Assembly (NCBI GenBank): GCA_905215045.1
Contig: CAJMOO010000066.1
Coordinates: forward strand, 1-10,040
DNA: 10,040 nucleotides
Reading direction: 5' to 3'
Origin: an uncultured bacterium
Lineage (GTDB): Bacteria; Bacillota_A; Clostridia; Lachnospirales; Lachnospiraceae
The translations under genes and the position numbers were made by a program. Below the pieces are notes generated by a model. The model was not told the origin of the DNA and did no database searches. It was given only the letters and a program-made list of their open reading frames with translations. Shown here piece by piece: positions 6,963 through 10,040 of this stretch. Every line of letters starts with the position of its first letter. Position 1 is the first letter of the stretch.

Positions 6963-6985
6963 AACGTATCACAGCAAAGAGCAGG

Positions 6986-6991
6986 AAGGAG
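6986..6991 (+). promoter_or_regulatory. Shine-Dalgarno that decides the spoIIAA start
   Basis: AAGGAG lies 10 nt before ATG 7002. The longer in-frame start at 6948 has no ribosome-binding site, falls between the -35 and -10 of the candidate promoter, and would add 18 residues absent from the family. Confidence 0.7.
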
Positions 6992-7001
6992 CGATCAGAA
7001 T

Positions 7002-7307
7002 ATGGCAACAGAATACAAGATAGAAAACAGGGTTTTATATATTTATCTGGATGGTGATCTAGATCATCACTTAGCGAAGAAAGTAAAACATAAATGCGAT
7101 ATCATTTTAAAATCATATCCGATCAAAGATATTGAGTTTGATTTTAAAAATTCAGGATTTATCGATAGTTCAGGGATTGGAGTGATCTTAGGAAGATATC
7201 GTCAGGTACAGGCGATGGGAGGAACGGTGAAAGTCAGCAATATGAGTGCATCAGTAAGAAAGATCATTCATATGGCAGGATTGCATCAACTGATAGAAGA
7301 AATATAG
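7002..7307 (+). CDS. spoIIAA: Anti-sigma F factor antagonist SpoIIAA
   Basis: This STAS-domain protein frees sigma-F in the forespore by binding the anti-sigma factor SpoIIAB. It acts only when unphosphorylated; SpoIIAB inactivates it by phosphorylation and SpoIIE reactivates it. With the start at 7002 it has 101 aa (B. subtilis about 117). The motif DGDLDHH (17-23) and FIDSSGIGVILGRY (53-66) match the family; S57 corresponds to the phosphorylated Ser58 of B. subtilis. It is the first gene of the operon, with spoIIAB beginning 19 nt after its stop. The GGAGG-type RBS of spoIIAB lies in that gap. Confidence 0.93.
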   Translation: MATEYKIENRVLYIYLDGDLDHHLAKKVKHKCDIILKSYPIKDIEFDFKNSGFIDSSGIGVILGRYRQVQAMGGTVKVSNMSASVRKIIHMAGLHQLIEEI

Positions 7308-7326
7308 AGAAATGGGAGGATAAGAA

Positions 7327-7755
7327 ATGTTGCATTTAGAATTTAACAGTGACTCAGAAAATGAAGGAATCGCAAGAATTGTGACGGCTGCTTATATCAT
7401 GAAATTTGATCCGGATATGGAAGAAATGGATGATATCAAGACCGCAGTGTCAGAAGCAGTGACAAACTGTATTGTACATGCGTATCACAACCCAGATGGA
7501 AAGATCAGCATGGATCTTTCTGATCAGAATGGAATCCTGCGAATAGAGATTAAAGATCAGGGTATCGGAATTCCAGATGTCAAGAAAGCGATGGAACCGA
7601 TGTTTACAACAAAACCAGAAGAAGAAAGGACTGGAATGGGATTTTCTTTTATGGAAGCATTTATGGATCAAGTAGAAGTTATTTCAAAACAAGGAGAAGG
7701 AACGACAGTGATCATGACAAAGAAAATAGGAGATCAAGACAAGCTGAATGGATAA
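7327..7755 (+). CDS. spoIIAB: Anti-sigma F factor / serine kinase SpoIIAB
   Basis: This GHKL-fold protein binds and inhibits sigma-F and phosphorylates SpoIIAA using ATP. Its 142 aa length matches the family. The N box is VSEAVTNCIVHAY (41-53; E43 catalytic, N47 Mg-binding by alignment), the G1 box is DQGIGIPD (77-84), and the ATP lid and G2 box are TTKPEEERTGMGFSFME (94-110). R17 aligns with B. subtilis Arg20, which contacts both SpoIIAA and sigma-F. A clear GGGAGGA site precedes the ATG. The gene overlaps sigF by 8 bp, which fits the need for matched amounts of the anti-sigma factor and its target. Confidence 0.95.
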   Translation: MLHLEFNSDSENEGIARIVTAAYIMKFDPDMEEMDDIKTAVSEAVTNCIVHAYHNPDGKISMDLSDQNGILRIEIKDQGIGIPDVKKAMEPMFTTKPEEERTGMGFSFMEAFMDQVEVISKQGEGTTVIMTKKIGDQDKLNG

Positions 7756-8473
7756 GACGAGGGAACTGTTACGGCTTACCAAAGAAGGAAACGAAGCAGC
7801 ACGAGAGCAGATCATTCTTAATAATGTTGGATTGATCTGGAGTGTTGTGAGACGATTTACAAACAGAGGATATGAGTCTGAGGATCTGTTTCAGATCGGA
7901 AGTATTGGACTTATGAAAGCCGTGGACAAGTTTGACCTGTCTTATGACGTGAAATTTTCGACTTATGCAGTACCGATGATCACAGGAGAGATTCGTAGAT
8001 TCCTAAGAGATGATGGTATGATCAAAGTCAGCAGATCTTTAAAAGAAAATGTATACAAGATCATGAAAGCAAGAGAAAAGTTTTGTCAGCAGTATCAAAG
8101 GGAAGCAACGATCGAAGAAATCAGTGAGATCACGAAGATCACAAGAGAAGAGATCGTAACATCCTTAGAGGCAAGCAATGAAGTAGAATCCATTCATCAG
8201 AGTGCATATCAGAAGGATGGCAGTGAGATTTCTCTGCTGGATAAGTTATCAAAAGGAGAAAATGAATCTGAGAAAGTGGTAGATCATGTTCTGTTAAAGG
8301 AAGCCATGAAACATTTGGAACAGAAAGAACAGCAAATGATCTATTACCGATATTTTGAAGGAAAAACTCAACAAGAAATTGCGAAGATCTTTCATATTTC
8401 ACAGGTACAGGTTTCAAGAATACAAAAAAAGATCTTAAAAAAACTAAGAAGACAAATGATTGGAAATATCTGA
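7748..8473 (+). CDS. sigF: RNA polymerase sigma factor F (forespore)
   Basis: This sigma-70-family factor directs the first forespore-specific transcription after asymmetric division. The 241 aa protein has region 2 with GYESEDLFQIGSIGLMKAVD (41-60) and FSTYAVPMITGEIRRFLRDDG (70-90), a region 3 helix pair (about 95-140), and region 4 with the helix-turn-helix QQEIAKIFHISQVQVSRIQK (208-227). Region 2 and SQVQVSR are near-identical to B. subtilis SigF. Synteny with spoIIAA-spoIIAB separates it from the close paralogue SigG. The ATG lies inside the end of spoIIAB. The nearest good Shine-Dalgarno, AGGAGA (7728-7733), is 14 nt away, longer than ideal, so translation is probably coupled to spoIIAB. 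No terminator is visible after the stop. Confidence 0.95.
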   Translation: MDKTRELLRLTKEGNEAAREQIILNNVGLIWSVVRRFTNRGYESEDLFQIGSIGLMKAVDKFDLSYDVKFSTYAVPMITGEIRRFLRDDGMIKVSRSLKENVYKIMKAREKFCQQYQREATIEEISEITKITREEIVTSLEASNEVESIHQSAYQKDGSEISLLDKLSKGENESEKVVDHVLLKEAMKHLEQKEQQMIYYRYFEGKTQQEIAKIFHISQVQVSRIQKKILKKLRRQMIGNI

Positions 8474-8489
8474 AAAACTATGCTAGAAT
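8460..8489 (+). promoter_or_regulatory. Predicted sigma-A promoter of rho (extended -10)
   Basis: TAGAAT (8484-8489) is preceded by TGC, giving an extended -10. The -35 candidate TTGGAA (8460-8465) lies in the last codons of sigF with an 18-bp spacer. The start would be near 8496, leaving a leader of about 68 nt. That leader holds a 4-bp hairpin GGAT/ATCC (8522-8525 with 8531-8534); a second GGAT (8507-8510) could compete for the same partner. The leader structures are weak. Confidence 0.55.
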
Positions 8490-8563
8490 AAAGAAAACAC
8501 AAATCTGGATCGATCGTTAAAGGATAATTCATCCATTTTCCCAGGTAAAAGGAGCAAGATAGA

Positions 8564-9931
8564 ATGACATATGAAAAAAAGTCGGTAATTGAATTACGTG
8601 AAATTGCCAAAGAAAGAAAAATAAAAGGCATTTCGACCTTAAAGAAACAAGAATTGATCAAAGTATTAGAAAACTATGATCAGGAACAATCAAAACAAAA
8701 GGAAGAACCGCAGATACAACGTGAACCAAAACAATCTTATTCAGAGCATCAAGAAAGAAAACATCATCAGAAAGAATTTCCAAAGAATATAAAGAGTCTG
8801 GACAGCGGAGAAAAAGCACATGGGATTCTGGAAGTTATGCCAGACGGGTATGGTTTCATCCGATGTGAAAACTATCTTCCAGGGGAGAATGATATCTATG
8901 TATCTCCGGCTCAGATCCGCAAATTCAATTTAAAAACAGGAGACATCTTAACAGGAGCGATCCGTATCAAAACCCAGAGTGAGAAATTCAGTGCCTTATT
9001 ATTCGTAGAATCTGTCAATGGATATAAGCCAGAAATGGCAGCGAGAAGACAGCATTTTGAAGATCTGACACCAATCTTCCCTAACGAAAGATTAGGAATG
9101 GAAACAGAGAGATCATCCATACCAATGCGAATGGTTGACCTGCTATCACCCGTTGGAAAAGGGCAGCGAGGAATGATCGTATCTCCTCCAAAGACAGGAA
9201 AGACAACACTGTTAAAACAAATGGCACAAAGTATCAGTCAGAATTATAAAGATATCAAATTAATCGTATTATTGATCGATGAACGACCAGAAGAGGTCAC
9301 AGATTTTAAAGAATCTATCGAAGGAAAGAACGTTGAAGTTATTTATTCCACATTTGATGAATTACCAGAACACCACAAGAGAGTGTCAGAGATGGTATTA
9401 GAACGTGCAAAACGTCTCGTAGAACATAAAGAAGATGTCGTAATTTTATTAGATAGTATCACAAGACTTGCAAGAGCTTACAACCTTACAGTACCGCCAA
9501 GCGGAAGAACATTAACTGGTGGACTTGATCCAGCCGCTCTCTATATGCCGAAGAAATTTTTCGGTGCAGCCAGAAATATGAGAGAAGGCGGAAGTCTTAC
9601 CATCCTTGCCACAGCACTCGTAGAGACAGGAAGCAAGATGGACGACGTGATCTTTGAAGAATTCAAGGGAACAGGCAATATGGAATTAGTCTTAAACCGT
9701 CGTCTGGCAGAAAAAAGAATCTTCCCAGCGGTTGATATTGCTAAATCAGGAACAAGAAGAGAAGAGCTGCTGCTTACCAAAGATGAAAGAGAAGTTGTCA
9801 CAGCACTTCACAAAGAATTATCCGGAAACCGTTCGGAAGAATTTATGGAACAGATGTTGGATTTATTTAAACGAACCCAAAACAACAAAGAATTTGTAGC
9901 ACTAACCAAACGGTCATTATTAAGAAAATAA
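8564..9931 (+). CDS. rho: Transcription termination factor Rho
   Basis: Rho is a hexameric RNA-dependent ATPase that moves along untranslated RNA and releases RNA polymerase. The 455 aa protein is somewhat longer than E. coli Rho (419). The N-terminal helical SAP-like domain (about 5-37) is followed by a charged, Gln/Lys/Glu-rich linker (about 40-78) that accounts for the extra length. The cold-shock-like primary RNA-binding domain spans about 85-153 ([25 protein letters not shown]). The ATPase core has Walker [10 protein letters not shown] (207-215), [12 protein letters not shown] (237-248), Walker [15 protein letters not shown] (294-307), the Q loop [13 protein letters not shown] (311-323) and the R-loop/C-terminal segment [11 protein letters not shown] (365-375). 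The motifs look intact. The AAAAGGAG RBS ends 9 nt before the ATG. It follows sigF with 90 nt between, with its own predicted promoter and no terminator on either side. Confidence 0.97.
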   Translation: MTYEKKSVIELREIAKERKIKGISTLKKQELIKVLENYDQEQSKQKEEPQIQREPKQSYSEHQERKHHQKEFPKNIKSLDSGEKAHGILEVMPDGYGFIRCENYLPGENDIYVSPAQIRKFNLKTGDILTGAIRIKTQSEKFSALLFVESVNGYKPEMAARRQHFEDLTPIFPNERLGMETERSSIPMRMVDLLSPVGKGQRGMIVSPPKTGKTTLLKQMAQSISQNYKDIKLIVLLIDERPEEVTDFKESIEGKNVEVIYSTFDELPEHHKRVSEMVLERAKRLVEHKEDVVILLDSITRLARAYNLTVPPSGRTLTGGLDPAALYMPKKFFGAARNMREGGSLTILATALVETGSKMDDVIFEEFKGTGNMELVLNRRLAEKRIFPAVDIAKSGTRREELLLTKDEREVVTALHKELSGNRSEEFMEQMLDLFKRTQNNKEFVALTKRSLLRK

Positions 9932-9940
9932 AAAAAGTAA

Positions 9941-9969
9941 TTGCAATTTCAAATAAATTGTGATAGAAT
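9941..9969 (+). promoter_or_regulatory. Strong predicted sigma-A promoter for the gene to the right of the window
   Basis: TTGCAA (9941-9946), a 17-bp spacer and TAGAAT (9964-9969) preceded by TGA give a -35 plus extended -10 promoter. The start should be near 9976. It begins 10 nt after the rho stop codon. In related genomes rho is often followed by rpmE (ribosomal protein L31), so that is a guess for the gene driven from here. Confidence 0.7.
9944..9960. repeat. Operator-like inverted repeat between -35 and -10
   Basis: CAATTT (9944-9949) and AAATTG (9955-9960) are perfect 6-bp arms around CAAAT. The repeat overlaps the -35 and fills most of the spacer of the promoter above, where a bound repressor would block polymerase. 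It is short and AT-rich, so chance is possible. Confidence 0.35.
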
Positions 9970-9975
9970 AAAAAA

Positions 9976-10040
9976 GCTGTTTATAAAACAAGAAATGACG
10001 AAAGTCAAAGTATGTAAATGTTGGCAAAATCCAACAAATT
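9976..10040 (+). promoter_or_regulatory. Start of a hairpin-containing 5' leader, cut by the window edge
   Basis: After the predicted start near 9976 no coding sequence begins with a credible RBS. Two small perfect hairpins are visible: TGAC/GTCA with a GAAA tetraloop (9996-10007), and TGTTGG/CCAACA with a 6-nt loop (10019-10036). I cannot match this to a known riboswitch, T-box or ribosomal leader, and the rest of the leader is missing. Confidence 0.4.

Noticed and set aside
6948..7001. Upstream ATG giving an 18-residue extension of SpoIIAA
   Set aside because: There is no Shine-Dalgarno, it overlaps the candidate promoter, and the extension is absent from known SpoIIAA. ATG 7002 has AAGGAG at a good distance.
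9939..9948. Palindrome AATTGCAATT after rho as a terminator
   Set aside because: It has no loop, no GC-rich stem and no T-run, and it is better explained as part of the -35 of the next promoter.
1..10040. CRISPR array, insertion sequence, prophage, tRNA or rRNA
   Set aside because: I saw no regularly spaced repeats, transposase or phage genes, or cloverleaf or rRNA sequence. All intergenic gaps are under about 160 bp and the genes are core functions on one strand.

Overview
The window is an ordinary-looking stretch of core chromosome from a spore-forming, low-GC Firmicute. The base composition is A+T-rich and purine-rich on the coding strand. The spoIIAA-spoIIAB-sigF operon shows that the organism makes endospores. 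Divergent LigA and FolC variants and the gene order point to the Clostridia, most likely a Lachnospiraceae member (Anaerostipes-like is my guess from memory, not shown by the sequence). All genes lie on the + strand and are tightly packed. I see no mobile element, CRISPR array, tRNA or rRNA.

Layout. Bases 1-2496 hold the 3' part of a 23S rRNA pseudouridine synthase (RluF family), overlapping an NAD+-dependent DNA ligase (ligA) that starts at GTG. Bases 2497-2605 hold a promoter and a short hairpin leader for metA (2606-3523), which ends in a strong intrinsic terminator. Bases 3605-6844 are a three-gene overlapping unit: a Cof-type HAD phosphatase, folC, and an unrecognised membrane protein with TPR-like repeats on both sides of one transmembrane helix. 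This unit ends in a second strong terminator. Directly behind that terminator is a sigma-H-like promoter and the spoIIA operon (7002-8473): anti-anti-sigma factor, anti-sigma factor/kinase and the forespore sigma factor F. No terminator separates sigF from rho (8564-9931), which has its own extended -10 promoter. After rho comes another strong promoter and the first ~65 nt of a hairpin-containing leader whose gene lies outside the window.

How the genes fit together. The first block does rRNA modification and replication/repair. metA feeds methionine synthesis, and residue Glu111 predicts that it uses acetyl-CoA rather than succinyl-CoA. folC makes polyglutamylated folates. The spoIIA genes form the partner-switching module that activates sigma-F only in the forespore. 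Rho terminates transcription.

I found no clear new multi-gene system. The points most worth a second look are a strong GATC excess, the two-sided TPR membrane protein next to spoIIA, the metA transcript predicted to begin in a hairpin, the likely spoIIA-rho read-through, and the unassigned leader at the right edge.
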